A stretch of DNA of 64,000 nt from Stenotrophomonas sp. YIM B06876 (GTDB taxonomy: Bacteria; Pseudomonadota; Gammaproteobacteria; Xanthomonadales; Xanthomonadaceae). Positions 40,626-52,101 of the stretch are shown here, piece by piece. The notes beneath the pieces were generated by a model. The model ran no database searches and was not told the origin of the DNA. It saw nothing but the letters and a program-made list of their open reading frames with translations. Where the stretch lies: assembly GCF_030711595.1 (NCBI RefSeq), contig NZ_JAUJUJ010000002.1, forward strand, positions 157,107 through 221,106, written 5' to 3'. Positions within the stretch are counted from its first letter, which is position 1. Each line of letters opens with the position of its first letter. The translations under genes and the position numbers were made by a program.

Positions 40626-40927
40626 GACCCGATTATGTCCGAGTCCGGGCGGCAATGGACACGCCCGCCGGCGCCGCGCCGGTCGGGGCAGGCGGATACG
40701 CGGCGTTCCATCCGCAGCGGTGCGCCCCCCGGTGCCTGCCGCCCTGTTTGCGCCCGCTCAGGCCTGGAGCACGGCTTGCGACAGGCGCCCGGTGTCCACT
40801 GGGGACGCGGACTCAGCCGCCAACCCAACCGCAAATGAAGCCCGGAGCCGCATCAAACCGGCGCGCCGGAAGCTTCCAGTATCATGAAAAGCCTGCTTCC
40901 CTGCGCCCCGTCCCTGGAGAATTGTTG
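40626..40927. other. Divergent spacer between the WYL regulator and the DUF481 gene
   Basis: 302 bases without a recognisable gene. It should hold both promoters. Visible is only a GGAG ribosome site at 40916-40919 before the DUF481 start and a TATCAT hexamer near 40878 that could be its -10; I see no clear operator. Confidence 0.4.
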
Positions 40928-41704
40928 ATGTCCGTGCGTGTCCCGCTGTTACTGTCCCTGCTGCTGTGTTCCCCGCTTGCCTTGGCCGACAGCGCCTCCG
41001 ATCTGGCTGCGATGTCTTCCCCCTGGAGCGGCAGCGGCGGTGAACTCGGCTTCGCATCGGCCCATGGCAACAGCAATACCGAAAGCTTCAACGGCCGCCT
41101 GAAGCTGCGTTACAGCGATGATGACTGGGTCCACAGCATGGATCTGTTCGGCCTGCGCTCCAGCGCCCGATACACCGAAACCGCCGACGATGGCAGCATC
41201 GTCCGCCGGCAGCAGACCACGGCCAACCGTTACACCGCCAGCGCCGGCAGCGCCCTGCAGCTGGGCGAACACCGCCAGCTCACCGCCACGGTGCGTTATG
41301 AAAGCGACGATTTCGCCACCTATGACCGCCAGGGCAGCTTCGGTCTGGGTTACGGCACCCGGCTGATCAACACCGACCGCCTGTATCTGGACGCCCAGAT
41401 CGGCCCCGGTGTGCGCCGCAGCCACAATGCCACCACCGGTGAGAACCGCAACGGCTTCATCGGCCGCGGCCTGTTCGACCTGAAATTCGCGATCACCGAC
41501 AACACCGACCTGGTCAACACGCTGCTGGTGGAATCCGGCTCGTACAACACCTTCGCGCAGAACGATTTCGGTGTGGCGGTGAACATGAACGAGCATTTCG
41601 CGCTGAAAGCCGGCTGGCAGGCCCGTCACAACAGCATTGTTGCCGACGACAAGCGCAAGACCGACACCCTGACCACAATGAACGTGGTCTACAGCTTCAA
41701 GTAA
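40928..41704 (+). CDS. DUF481 outer-membrane protein (YdiY-like)
   Basis: 258-residue beta-barrel-like protein with a signal peptide (MSVRVPLLLSLLLCSPLALA). The mature part is made of alternating amphipathic strands (GGELGFASAHGNSNTESFNG, LGYGTRLINTDRLYLDAQIG) and ends in MNVVYSFK with an aromatic terminus, as barrels do. The family is called salt-stress-induced outer-membrane protein in some annotations; function is not established. Confidence 0.88.
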   Translation: MSVRVPLLLSLLLCSPLALADSASDLAAMSSPWSGSGGELGFASAHGNSNTESFNGRLKLRYSDDDWVHSMDLFGLRSSARYTETADDGSIVRRQQTTANRYTASAGSALQLGEHRQLTATVRYESDDFATYDRQGSFGLGYGTRLINTDRLYLDAQIGPGVRRSHNATTGENRNGFIGRGLFDLKFAITDNTDLVNTLLVESGSYNTFAQNDFGVAVNMNEHFALKAGWQARHNSIVADDKRKTDTLTTMNVVYSFK

Positions 41705-41728
41705 TCGTTCAAGCCAATCGGCAAACAG

Positions 41729-41760
41729 CAACGGAGGGCGCTGCGCCCTCCGTTGTGCGT
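41729..41760. terminator. Bidirectional terminator between DUF481 gene and hemC
   Basis: Perfect 12-bp repeat CAACGGAGGGCG/CGCCCTCCGTTG around CTG (41729-41755), between convergent genes, ending 6 bases before the hemC stop codon. Confidence 0.8.
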
Positions 41761-41761
41761 T

Positions 41762-42676
41762 TCAGAGCCGGGCCAGCAATTCCCCGGCCCCGGCATCGAG
41801 CAGCAACTGCGCCACCTCGCGCCCCAGCCTCTCCGGATCCACCGCCGGGCCTTGCGCTTCAGCCCGCACCAGCCGGCCATCGGCTACCCCGCCCACCAGT
41901 CCCTGCAACCACAGATCGCTGCCGCGCCATTGCGCCAGCCCGGCCACCGGCACATGACAGCTGCCATGCAGGGCGCGATTCATCGCCCGCTCGGCTTCCA
42001 CGCAGCTGCGGGTGCGCGCATCGTCCAGCGCCGCCATCAGTGCGATCGTCGCGGCATCATCGCCGCGGCATTCCACCGCCACCGCCGCCTGCGCCGGCGC
42101 CGGCAGCCACTGCGGGCCGTGCAGCCGGTCGCGGATGCGGCTGTGGAAGCCCAGCCGCTCCAGCCCCGCGCACGCCAGCACGATGGCGTCGTAATCGCCG
42201 TTGTCGAGCTTGCCCAGCCGCGTGTTCACGTTGCCGCGCAGGTCGCGCAACTCCAGGTCCGGACGCAGCGCGCGCAACTGCGACTGGCGGCGCAACGACG
42301 AGGTTCCCACCCGCGCGCCCTGCGGCAGGGCCTGCAGCGAGGCGTGGTGATTGGAAACAAAGGCATCGGAAGGGTCGGCGCGGGTGAGGATGGCCGGCAA
42401 GCCGAACGGTTCGTCCAGCTCCATCGGCACATCTTTCAGTGAATGCACCGCGCAGTCGGCGTCGCCGCGCAGCATGGCCAGCTCCAGTTCCTTGAGGAAC
42501 AGGCCCTTGCCGCCAATGGCCGCCAGCGAGCGGTCCAGCACCTCGTCACCACGGGTACTCATCGGCACCAGCCGCACCTCCAGCCCGGGGTGTGCCAGGC
42601 GCAGCAGATCGGCAACATGCTCGCTCTGCCACAGGGCAAGCGGACTCTTTCGGGTAGCGATACGCAGGATCTTCAT
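41762..42676 (-). CDS. hemC: Hydroxymethylbilane synthase (porphobilinogen deaminase)
   Basis: Joins four porphobilinogens in haem synthesis. The 304-residue product starts [20 protein letters not shown], has [14 protein letters not shown] and [10 protein letters not shown], and the dipyrromethane-binding cysteine in [13 protein letters not shown]. Position directly after the algR-like gene (gap 30 bases) is the classical algR-hemC order of pseudomonads and xanthomonads. Confidence 0.97.
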   Translation of the reverse strand: MKILRIATRKSPLALWQSEHVADLLRLAHPGLEVRLVPMSTRGDEVLDRSLAAIGGKGLFLKELELAMLRGDADCAVHSLKDVPMELDEPFGLPAILTRADPSDAFVSNHHASLQALPQGARVGTSSLRRQSQLRALRPDLELRDLRGNVNTRLGKLDNGDYDAIVLACAGLERLGFHSRIRDRLHGPQWLPAPAQAAVAVECRGDDAATIALMAALDDARTRSCVEAERAMNRALHGSCHVPVAGLAQWRGSDLWLQGLVGGVADGRLVRAEAQGPAVDPERLGREVAQLLLDAGAGELLARL

Positions 42677-42706
42677 GGCGCCATTATCGCGGACCCGGCG
42701 GGGCGA

Positions 42707-43444
42707 TCACAGCGCCTGCAGTTGCTGCTTCAGGCTGGTCACGCAGCGGCGGCTCACTTCCAGCGGCTGCTTGCCATCGCGCAACACCGCCTGCACCTGC
42801 CCGCCCGGGACCCGGCGCAGTTCCACCAGCTGTTGGCGGGCGACCAGGCAATTGCGGTGGATGCGGATGAAGCGGGTGCTGAATTCCTCTTCCAGCGACT
42901 TCAGCGACTCCTCGATCAGGTCCTCGCCGCGCGCATGGTGCACCACCACGTACTTCTCTTCCGCCTGCAGGTAGTGGATGTCCTCCACCGCGATCAGCCG
43001 CAGGCTGCCGCGCAGGCGTGCGCACAACAGTGTGCGCGCGCGTGCCGGCTTCAACGGCTGGGCATTGCCGCGGCCGGCCACAAACGTGCGCGCACGCTCC
43101 AGCGCCACCGCCAGCCGCTCGGGGCGTACCGGCTTCATCAGGTAATCGATCGCGGCCGCCTCGAACGCGGACAGCGCGTGGGCATCGTAGGCGGTACAGA
43201 ACACCACCGCCGGCCGCGGCTCGAACGTGGCCAGATGCCGTGCCGCCTCCAGCCCGTCGACGCCGGGCATCGCGATATCCAGCAGCACCACATCCGGCGA
43301 AAACTCGGCGCAGACATGCAGCGCCTCGGCACCATTGGCCGCTTCGGCCACCACCACGACCCCTGCGTGCTCGGTGAGCAGCGAACGCAGCCGCTCGCGG
43401 GCCAGCGGCTCGTCGTCGGCAATCACCAGCTTCAAGACTTCCAC
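42707..43444 (-). CDS. algR: LytTR-family response regulator (AlgR type)
   Basis: 245-residue two-domain regulator. The receiver domain has the acidic pair IADDEP, the phospho-accepting Asp in DVVLLDIAMPGVDG and the Lys in YLMKPVRPERL. The C-terminal LytTR domain (LRLIAVEDIHYLQAEEKYVV, RIHRNCLV) binds DNA. In pseudomonads AlgR controls alginate, pili and virulence. The partner kinase (AlgZ/FimS) is not adjacent here. The start is GTG at 43442-43444; a TTG three codons later has a better-spaced GAGG. Confidence 0.93.
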   Translation of the reverse strand: MEVLKLVIADDEPLARERLRSLLTEHAGVVVVAEAANGAEALHVCAEFSPDVVLLDIAMPGVDGLEAARHLATFEPRPAVVFCTAYDAHALSAFEAAAIDYLMKPVRPERLAVALERARTFVAGRGNAQPLKPARARTLLCARLRGSLRLIAVEDIHYLQAEEKYVVVHHARGEDLIEESLKSLEEEFSTRFIRIHRNCLVARQQLVELRRVPGGQVQAVLRDGKQPLEVSRRCVTSLKQQLQAL

Positions 43445-43619
43445 CTCGCTCCAAGGGCCCTGTCAGTGCAGGCCATAGTAGCCAGCACGCCGGTCTGGCG
43501 TCAGCTTCGCCACGGAACGCACCGGGAAGGCACGATGCGGATCGATCGGCCGGGGCCGCAAGCGCCAAGCATCCACGGCGCGCGTGCGGCCGCAGGGTCG
43601 TCCGCGGAGTCCCATCCGC

Positions 43620-44285
43620 TCAACGGCGTGCGAACAAGCGCCCCAGCCAGTCGCCCAGGTCGCGGATTTCCTCCGCACAGACCTGGTGCGCCATCGGATA
43701 GCGATGCCATTCCAGCGCAAATCCGGCGGCCTGCAGCAATTGCGCACTGTGTTCACCAATCTGCACGGGAATCACCGGATCGCTGTTGCCATGGGCCATG
43801 AACACCGGCTGGGTGCTGGCGGTCGCCGCCACTTGCGCGGTGGCTACTGTGGCATCGGGCAGATAGGTGGACAGCGCCACCAGCCCGGCCAGCGGCTGGC
43901 TGCGCGCAAGCCCGGCGGCCAGCGTGATCGCCCCGCCCTGGGAGAAACCGGCCAGCACAATGCGCTCGGCAGGAATCCCGCGGGCCTGCTCGCGCTCGAT
44001 CAGCGCCTCCACCTGGGCGATGGATTCGGCTACGCCGGTGGCATCGGCGCGGCTGCGGAAATCCATGCTGACGATGTCGTACCAGGCACGCATGCGCACG
44101 CCGTTGTTGACGGTTACCGGGCGCAGCGGCGCATGCGGGAACACGAAGCGGATGGCCGGCCAACCGGGCCGCAGCAATTCGGGAACGATCGGCGCGAAAT
44201 CATTGCCATCGGCCCCCAGCCCGTGCAGCCACACCACCGACCATTCCGGCACCGCGCCGGTTTCCAGCTCCAACGTTTCCAGCAT
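43620..44285 (-). CDS. Carboxylesterase (alpha/beta hydrolase, phospholipase/carboxylesterase family)
   Basis: Esterase of the EstB/acyl-protein thioesterase family. The 221-residue product has the oxyanion motif VWLHGLGADGNDF, nucleophile elbow LAGFSQGGAITLA, Asp in GNSDPVIPV and His in RYPMAHQVCAEE. Length is usual for the family. Its start is 51 bases after the opgH stop, same strand, so co-transcription is possible. Confidence 0.93.
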   Translation of the reverse strand: MLETLELETGAVPEWSVVWLHGLGADGNDFAPIVPELLRPGWPAIRFVFPHAPLRPVTVNNGVRMRAWYDIVSMDFRSRADATGVAESIAQVEALIEREQARGIPAERIVLAGFSQGGAITLAAGLARSQPLAGLVALSTYLPDATVATAQVAATASTQPVFMAHGNSDPVIPVQIGEHSAQLLQAAGFALEWHRYPMAHQVCAEEIRDLGDWLGRLFARR

Positions 44286-44336
44286 CGCGACAGCTCCTGA
44301 ACTCGGGGGCCGCATTATGCCTGCGACCACCGCCGC

Positions 44337-46259
44337 TCAGCGGCGGACAGTTTCATTCAGTGCCGCCGCGCGCAATTCGGCCGCCCGCACCAATACCGCG
44401 GGCGGGCTGGACTCCTCGGGAATGGTCAGCAGCCGGTGCCGGCGCAACCATTCCCCGGCCACGCGCGAGGAGGTCAACGCCACCACCGGCACCGCCAGCA
44501 CCATGCCGATGATGACCGGCGACATCCATGCCGCCAGCGGCGGCGATACCGCATAGGCCATGCCACCCACCAGCAACCCGGCCAGGCTGATGCCGCCATA
44601 GCTGTGCAGCAGATCGGACCACGACACACTGCCATCGTCACGCTGCTGCGCATCCCAGCCCGAATCCTTGCCCGCCAGCACTTCGGCCACCCCGCGCGAC
44701 TGCACGTACATCACGATCGGCGCCATCAGCGCGGCCAGCAGCGTTTCCAGCAACATACTGAGCAGCGCGCGCAACGCACCGCCGCAACCAACCCGTTCGC
44801 TGCGCGAGGTCAACACGGCCAGATAGCCCATCATCTTGGGCGCCAGCAGCACCGCCATGGTCACCGCGAACACCCACAGCACGCCTTCCTGGTCCTGGTT
44901 GTGCCAGTAGTAGGCCGGGGAAAACGGCAGGTGCAGCTCCTGCATCAGATCCACACCATCGCTGACCAGCGGGATGGCGATGCCGATCAGCATCAGCATC
45001 GCCCACATCGGCGCGGTGAAGTAATGGCCGATGCCGATCAGCATGTGCACGCGGCTGATCCAGTGCAGGCCATGGGCGGTGACCACCTTGGAGTGCTGCA
45101 GATTGCCCTGGCACCAGCGGCGATCGCGCACCAGCAGATCGGTCAACGTCGGCGGGCCTTCCTCATAGCTGCCCTGCAGGTACGGCACCATGTGCGACGC
45201 CCAGCCACCGCGGCGGATCAGCGCCGCCTCGACAAAATCGTGGCTCAGCACATGGCCACCGAACGGTTTGCGCCCCGGCAGTTCCGGCAGCCCGGCCTGC
45301 TCGGCGAACGCACGCGTGCGGATCACCGCGTTGTGCCCCCAGTAGTTGCTCTCGGCACCGTGCCACCACGCCACGCCGTAGGCCATCACCGGCCCGTACA
45401 CGCGGCCGCCGAACTGTTGCATCCGCGCAAACAGGGTGCGGCCATTGACCACCGCCGGCAGCGACTGGATCAGACCCACATCCGGATGCGCCTCCATTCC
45501 GGCCACCAGCCGGACGATGGCGTCCCCGGTCATCAGACTGTCGGCGTCGAGGATCAGCATCTGCGGATAGGCACCACCGAAGCGGCGCACCCAGTCGGCG
45601 ATGTTGCCCGCCTTGCGCCCGCTGTTGTCGGCACGGCGGCGGTAGAACAGCCGGCCATGCCCGCCGGTGCGTTCGCACAGCCGGGAAAACACGCGCTCCT
45701 CGTCGCGCCCTATCGCCTCGCGGGTGGTATCGCTGAGGATGAAGAAATCGAACTGCGCCAGCTGGCCGGTCGCCTGCACCGACTCATAGATCGCCTGCAG
45801 CCCGGCCATCATCCGGCGCGGGTCCTCGTTGTAGGTCGGCATCAGCAAGGCGGTACGCGACGACAACCGCGGCAGCGGCAGGGCCGGATCGATTCCGAGC
45901 TTGCGGCGCGAACGCAGCAGCGCCTGGAAGCCCGCCACGCTGCCGACGAACGACAGCGCGATCCAGGCGAACAACGCCACAAACAGCGCCAGCAGGCACG
46001 CCTCCAGAATGCTGACGCCCCCCACCGCCAGTACCCGCCACATCATCCACGTCGCTGCGAGGGTCATCAGCGCGGTGCCGCCAAACACATAGAAGCGGCG
46101 CAGCCCGATATGGGCCGGCGCCGTTCCCTGCCGGCGCTGCTGTAACACCCCGTGCCGCAGCGATTGCTCGGGCATGGCCAAGGCATTGCCCGGCGGCAGG
46201 ATGGCGACCCCGGCATCAAGCGCCAGCACGGCCACTTCCTGGTGTCCGGAAGAATTCAT
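44337..46259 (-). CDS. opgH: Glucans biosynthesis glucosyltransferase H (HrpM)
   Basis: Inner-membrane family 2 glucosyltransferase building the beta-1,2-glucan backbone of osmoregulated periplasmic glucans from UDP-glucose. The 640-residue product has two N-terminal helices (about 45-95), the GT2 domain with [11 protein letters not shown], the Asp motif [15 protein letters not shown], the acceptor site RRWCQGN, and more helices after it. Shorter than the E. coli protein (847) and close to Xanthomonas HrpM. No opgG is adjacent. ATG at 46257-46259 behind AGGATGC. Confidence 0.93.
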   Translation of the reverse strand: MNSSGHQEVAVLALDAGVAILPPGNALAMPEQSLRHGVLQQRRQGTAPAHIGLRRFYVFGGTALMTLAATWMMWRVLAVGGVSILEACLLALFVALFAWIALSFVGSVAGFQALLRSRRKLGIDPALPLPRLSSRTALLMPTYNEDPRRMMAGLQAIYESVQATGQLAQFDFFILSDTTREAIGRDEERVFSRLCERTGGHGRLFYRRRADNSGRKAGNIADWVRRFGGAYPQMLILDADSLMTGDAIVRLVAGMEAHPDVGLIQSLPAVVNGRTLFARMQQFGGRVYGPVMAYGVAWWHGAESNYWGHNAVIRTRAFAEQAGLPELPGRKPFGGHVLSHDFVEAALIRRGGWASHMVPYLQGSYEEGPPTLTDLLVRDRRWCQGNLQHSKVVTAHGLHWISRVHMLIGIGHYFTAPMWAMLMLIGIAIPLVSDGVDLMQELHLPFSPAYYWHNQDQEGVLWVFAVTMAVLLAPKMMGYLAVLTSRSERVGCGGALRALLSMLLETLLAALMAPIVMYVQSRGVAEVLAGKDSGWDAQQRDDGSVSWSDLLHSYGGISLAGLLVGGMAYAVSPPLAAWMSPVIIGMVLAVPVVALTSSRVAGEWLRRHRLLTIPEESSPPAVLVRAAELRAAALNETVRR

Positions 46260-46578
46260 GCCCCCGCATCCTGCAAAAATGCAGCTGCTGCCCGCCCGCC
46301 ACGTCTCGCGACGGAGAGTGAACCACGAGGTGTGTCTGGAAAAATTCCGGCAACGGTGGTGCGACGCACGCGCATTCCTCAACAACGGTGGCAGCTGTTC
46401 AGCGTAGTCGGGAAAAGATGAATCTGACGCGAAATAGACACTTTCGATGCGCCCGGCCTGACAGCGGTACCTGACCGCGCCGGCATCAAAACGCGGCCCC
46501 ACCGGTACCAGCGACACTGCCCTGGAGCGCCGCCTGTACGCCCGGATCAAGGCGCCGATGCCGCGCGGGCAGATATGA
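46260..46578. other. Upstream region of opgH, next to the tRNA gene
   Basis: 319 bases between the tRNA 3' end and opgH. No gene, hairpin or repeat stands out. It should hold the opgH promoter; I could not point to a convincing -35/-10 pair. The minus-strand frame stays open here, but the opgH homologues do not extend into it. Confidence 0.4.
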
Positions 46579-46654
46579 TGGTGGGCCCAGCAGGATTCGA
46601 ACCTGCAACCAAAGGATTATGAGTCCTCTGCTCTAACCGTTGAGCTATAGGCCC
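46579..46654 (-). tRNA. tRNA-Ile (anticodon CAT, lysidine type)
   Basis: 76-base cloverleaf with encoded CCA end. Acceptor stem GGGCCTA/TGGGCCC, anticodon loop CTCATAA, T arm with GGTTCGAATCC. The CAT anticodon could mean Met or Ile2. The acceptor pairs C4-G69 and C5-G68 are the determinants used by TilS in E. coli to make lysidine, whereas elongator tRNA-Met has U4-A69 and A5-U68, so I call it tRNA-Ile2. Confidence 0.88.
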
Positions 46655-46865
46655 ACTGCGGCTGCACAGTGTAGTGGAGAGCTCCTGCAGCGACTACGGC
46701 CGTGGCGACCGGATTTTCAGAGTAGTCGCCGGGGCGTTCAAAGCTCGCACTGCCCGCGACAACCTCGGGATGTTCCTCCGCGGCTTCGCCATCACAACGT
46801 CCCTGCGCGGAAAGGTGGCCGCCCCGGCACTTGGAACGCATGCAACCTGCTCGCCCCAGCCGGAA

Positions 46866-46893
46866 ACGACAGACCCCGCCTGAGCGGGGTCTG
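46866..46893 (-). terminator. Terminator of rpoD
   Basis: Ten-base stem CAGACCCCGC/GCGGGGTCTG (46870-46879 with 46884-46893), 26 bases past the stop, followed on the minus strand by TCGTTTCC, so the U-tract is short. Confidence 0.7.
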
Positions 46894-46919
46894 CCAGTGT
46901 CACGTCAGCGCGCGCTGGA

Positions 46920-48779
<1,860 letters not shown>

Positions 48780-48818
48780 GTAGTGCTCGCGCCACCGGCA
48801 GGGAAAAAAGGACCTAGC

Positions 48819-48827
48819 ATTATACCA
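48819..48827 (-). promoter_or_regulatory. Extended -10 promoter of rpoD
   Basis: On the minus strand TGGTATAAT (48827-48819) is a perfect -10 with the extended TGn motif, 40 bases before the rpoD ATG. No good -35 lies at 16-18 bases, which is normal for extended -10 promoters. Confidence 0.65.
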
Positions 48828-48865
48828 GCCCAGGCCGGCCTTTGCCGGGCGGTGGGTCCCGGCAG

Positions 48866-49306
48866 CTAGGCCCTGAGCAGGAAGGTCACGGGACCGTCAT
48901 TGATCAGGCTGACAACCATATGGGCGCCGAATCGCCCGGTTTCCACCCCTCCGCCGTGTTTTTCACGACAAATCGCGACCAGACGGTTGAACCCGCGTTC
49001 AGCCTCGGCCGGGGGCGCGGCGGTGCTGAAGCCCGGCCGCATGCCCGAGGCGGTATCGGCCGCCAGGGTGAACTGGCTGACCAGCAGCAATCCTCCGCCA
49101 GTGTCGCGCAGGGAGTGGTTCATCCTGCCGGCCTCATCGGAAAACACACGGTAACCCAGCAGCCGGTCGGCCATCCGCGCGAACCGGGCCTCGTCATCGC
49201 CGGGCTCCACGGCCACCAGAGCCAGCAGGCCGGGACCGATCTGGCCGACCATTTCGCCGTCCACCGTCACCGCTGCCCGGGTTACGCGCTGGATCAAGGC
49301 AAGCAT
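48866..49306 (-). CDS. dtd: D-aminoacyl-tRNA deacylase
   Basis: Removes D-amino acids (and Gly from tRNA-Ala) from mischarged tRNAs. The 146-residue product starts [20 protein letters not shown], has the catalytic SQFTLAADT, the [20 protein letters not shown] segment and the cis-proline motif in [11 protein letters not shown]. Length matches E. coli Dtd (145). The ATG at 49304-49306 is the family start. Confidence 0.95.
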   Translation of the reverse strand: MLALIQRVTRAAVTVDGEMVGQIGPGLLALVAVEPGDDEARFARMADRLLGYRVFSDEAGRMNHSLRDTGGGLLLVSQFTLAADTASGMRPGFSTAAPPAEAERGFNRLVAICREKHGGGVETGRFGAHMVVSLINDGPVTFLLRA

Positions 49307-49371
49307 GGACACTCCTGGAAAAAAGGGCGGGCAGACCATAGCACCGGCTGCCAGCCGCTAGACTTGCACGG

Positions 49372-50292
49372 ATGAAACCGGATACCACCGCCGAACTGTT
49401 CTACCGCGCCGCCGCCGCGCTTACCCGCCTGCCCTGGGCCGTATTGCGCTCGCTGGCCGACGCTCTGGCCTGGCTGTGGTGCCGGCTCGACGCCCGCGAG
49501 AGCCGGGTCACCCGCCGCAACCTGGAACTGGCATTCCCGGAAATGGACCCCGCCGCGCGCGCGCGGCTGCAGCAGGCGGTACTGCGCACCACCGCGCGCC
49601 AGGCGCTGGAAACCCTGCGGCTGTGGACCCGCCCGCCGGCCGCCAACCTCGCCCGCCATCTGGGCCCGCGTCACGGCCAGGCGCTGTACGACGCGGCGCT
49701 GGCGGCGGGCAAGGGCGTGATCGTGGTCGCCCCGCACTATGGCAACTGGGAGCTGCTCAACCAGTGGCTGGCCTCGCGCGGGCCGATCGCCATCGTCTAT
49801 GCGCCGCCGGATTCGGCGGTAGGTGACGCCTTCCTGCAGCGGGTGCGTGGCGGCGACAACGTGCGCCAGGTCCGGGCCGAAGGCGCGGCCGTGCGCCAGC
49901 TGCTCAAAGTGCTCAAAGAGGGGGGTGCGGTCGGCATCCTGCCCGACCAGCAGCCGAAGAACGGCGATGGCGTGTTCGTGCCCTTCTTCGGCGTGCCCGC
50001 ACTGACCATGACCCTGGTCAACCGGCTGGCCGGGCGCACCGGGGCCACCGTGCTGTACGCCTGGTGCGAACGCACCGGTGCCGGACTGGATTTCAGCCTG
50101 CATGTGGAACCGGCCCCGGCCGCTATTGCCGATCCCGACCCGCTGCTGGCAGCCAGCACCCTGAACGCCGGCATCGAGCGCATCGCCCGCCGCGACCCCA
50201 GCCAGTACCAGTGGACCTACAAGCGTTACACGCTGCGGCCACCGGGCAGCGGCGAGGCCGACCCCTACGCGACGGCGCGGCACCCGCATTGA
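49372..50292 (+). CDS. lpxL: Lipid A biosynthesis (lauroyl/myristoyl) acyltransferase
   Basis: LpxL/HtrB-family late acyltransferase adding secondary acyl chains to Kdo-lipid A. The 306-residue product has an N-terminal amphipathic or membrane segment (about 14-36), the catalytic HX4(D/E) in VAPHYGNWELLNQWL, and DQQPKNGDGVFVPFFG. Whether it is the LpxL or the LpxM-type enzyme cannot be told. The gene is divergent from dtd. Confidence 0.9.
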   Translation: MKPDTTAELFYRAAAALTRLPWAVLRSLADALAWLWCRLDARESRVTRRNLELAFPEMDPAARARLQQAVLRTTARQALETLRLWTRPPAANLARHLGPRHGQALYDAALAAGKGVIVVAPHYGNWELLNQWLASRGPIAIVYAPPDSAVGDAFLQRVRGGDNVRQVRAEGAAVRQLLKVLKEGGAVGILPDQQPKNGDGVFVPFFGVPALTMTLVNRLAGRTGATVLYAWCERTGAGLDFSLHVEPAPAAIADPDPLLAASTLNAGIERIARRDPSQYQWTYKRYTLRPPGSGEADPYATARHPH

Positions 50293-50369
50293 GCCGTCCC
50301 TTCCGCACCACCGCGCCGGCGGCCGGTAACGATTGAATCGGCCCGCGGCGATCCCCATAAGGTTCCACG

Positions 50370-51503
50370 ATGAGCGCCCCCTCCCCCGTCCCTGCTGTGA
50401 CCCCCGCGGCCCCGTTTGGCCAAACCGCCGTGATCCGCTGCGAACGCGCGGTCGCTGAAATGCGCGCCGGCCGTCCCGTTGTGGTCGTTGACGGGGGCGC
50501 GCGGTTGGCGACGGTGGCGCTGGACAACACCACCCGCGCCGGTTTCGAGGCATTCGCTACCGCCGCAGCGCAGCGGCATTACCTGTTCCTGACCGCCTCG
50601 CGCAGCCGGGTCCTGGGCGCAACCGCCGAGCACGGGCTGCGCCTGCCGCTGGCCGGCCGTGATTTCGACGCCCTGCCGGCGCTGGGGTATCTGCGCGATA
50701 CCCCGCAACTCCCCGAAGGCTGTACGCCCGGCGACCCGCTCGATGCCGCCGCGGCGGAACTGGCGCGGCTGGGCCTGCTGTTGCCGGCGATGGTGTCGGT
50801 GGCGTTGCCCGCCGCCCCATCGGCGTTCGACGATTGCCTGCAGGTGTGCATGCAGGACCTGCGCGACGGCGCGGCGCAGGCGGCAAGCGACTATGAGCTG
50901 GTCACGCGCTCGCCGGTGCCGCTGCGCGAGGTCGGCATGAGCCAGTTCGCGGTATTCCGCGGCGGTGTGGCTCAGCGCGACCAGGTGGCGGTGATTGTCG
51001 GCAACCCGGATTTCAACGGCGTGGTGCCGGTACGGGTGCATTCCTCATGCCTGACCGGAGATCTGTTCGGCTCGCTGAAATGCGACTGCGGCGACCAGTT
51101 GCACCGCGGCCTGCTCACGCTCAAGGCACTGGGCGGCGGTGTGCTGCTGTATCTGGACCAGGAAGGCCGCGGCACCGGCATCGCCGCCAAGATGCGCGCC
51201 TATGGCTACCAGCATGAAGGCCTGGACACCATCGACGCCGATGCGCAGCTGGGGTTCGGCGCCGATGAACGCCGCTATGCCAGCGCGGTGGCGATGCTGC
51301 GCGGACTCGGCGTGCAGCGGGTGCAGCTGCTGACCAACAATCCCACCAAGGTGCAGCACCTGCGCAATGCCGGTATCGATGTGGTCGATTGCATCCCGGT
51401 GACCGGCGCGATCACCGCCGAGAACGAGCAGTACCTGCGCACCAAGGCCGAGCGCGGCGGCCACCATCTCGATGTCGATGCGTTGATTCTGGCCTCGCAG
51501 TGA
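50370..51503 (+). CDS. ribA: GTP cyclohydrolase II with a degenerate RibB-like N-terminal domain
   Basis: First enzyme of riboflavin synthesis. The C-terminal half (about 195-377) is a complete GTP cyclohydrolase II: zinc ligands in HSSCLTGDLFGSLKCDCGDQ, the catalytic loop DQEGRGTGIAAKMRAYGYQ, and NNPTKVQHLRNAGI. The N-terminal 190 residues begin like DHBP synthase (RCERAVAEMRAGRPVVVVDG) but lack the DRENEGD active site and the RxGHT motif, so that half is probably not a working RibB. The bifunctional ribBA name would therefore be misleading; another RibB should exist elsewhere. Confidence 0.9.
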   Translation: MSAPSPVPAVTPAAPFGQTAVIRCERAVAEMRAGRPVVVVDGGARLATVALDNTTRAGFEAFATAAAQRHYLFLTASRSRVLGATAEHGLRLPLAGRDFDALPALGYLRDTPQLPEGCTPGDPLDAAAAELARLGLLLPAMVSVALPAAPSAFDDCLQVCMQDLRDGAAQAASDYELVTRSPVPLREVGMSQFAVFRGGVAQRDQVAVIVGNPDFNGVVPVRVHSSCLTGDLFGSLKCDCGDQLHRGLLTLKALGGGVLLYLDQEGRGTGIAAKMRAYGYQHEGLDTIDADAQLGFGADERRYASAVAMLRGLGVQRVQLLTNNPTKVQHLRNAGIDVVDCIPVTGAITAENEQYLRTKAERGGHHLDVDALILASQ

Positions 51504-51537
51504 CCCGCCCGCGCACCTGCACCGCCCACCGCGGTCG

Positions 51538-52101
51538 ATGGTAGGCTCGCCAGCGCCGCCGCTGCAGAGACTCCGCTTGCCACAGCCCCCTCCCGTTCCC
51601 CCGCCGCTGCCGGTCATGCCGGGCGCCCCGTTGCCGGAAGGCTGGCAAGCGTTGCCGCGGCGCGGCGCATTGCTGGCGGCCGCAGGCGCCGGGCTGACGC
51701 TGGCCCTGACGCTGATGCTCGCCGTGGGCGGGCTCAGCCTGGTGCTGCGCAGCGGGCACCTGCTGGCCAGCGGCGCGGTGGCCGCGGCGGCCGGATTGCT
51801 GGTCGGCGGCGGCTTCGGCTGGCGACGGCACCGGCTGACCTTCTGGCAACTGGATGGGCAGGGCCTGGCGGTACGCCGCGGCCACCTGTGGCAAAGCGAC
51901 ACCCGCGTGCCGATTTCCCGCGTCCAGCACCTGGATCTGCGCCGCGGGCCGCTGCAGCGCGCGGCCCATCTGGCCACGCTGGTGGTCCACACCGCCGGCA
52001 GCCGCTTCAACACCGTGGCGGTCGCCGGGCTGGACCAGGCCGATGCCGAGCATCTGCGCGACCGCCTGGCGCACCAGCTCGATCACGACGACGGGCTGTG
52101 A
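51538..52101 (+). CDS. Bacterial PH-domain membrane protein (YdbS-like, DUF304)
   Basis: 187-residue protein with two membrane helices (about 47-68 and 76-90) followed by one bPH2 domain (RHRLTFWQLDGQGLAVRRG, RVPISRVQHLDLRRGPLQRA). The start is uncertain: ATG at 51538 gives a proline-rich leader, ATG at 51616 (MPGAPLPEGW) would remove it. Forms a pair with the next gene, overlapping by 4 bases. Function unknown; in Gram-positives the pair is linked to antimicrobial resistance. Confidence 0.85.
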   Translation: MVGSPAPPLQRLRLPQPPPVPPPLPVMPGAPLPEGWQALPRRGALLAAAGAGLTLALTLMLAVGGLSLVLRSGHLLASGAVAAAAGLLVGGGFGWRRHRLTFWQLDGQGLAVRRGHLWQSDTRVPISRVQHLDLRRGPLQRAAHLATLVVHTAGSRFNTVAVAGLDQADAEHLRDRLAHQLDHDDGL

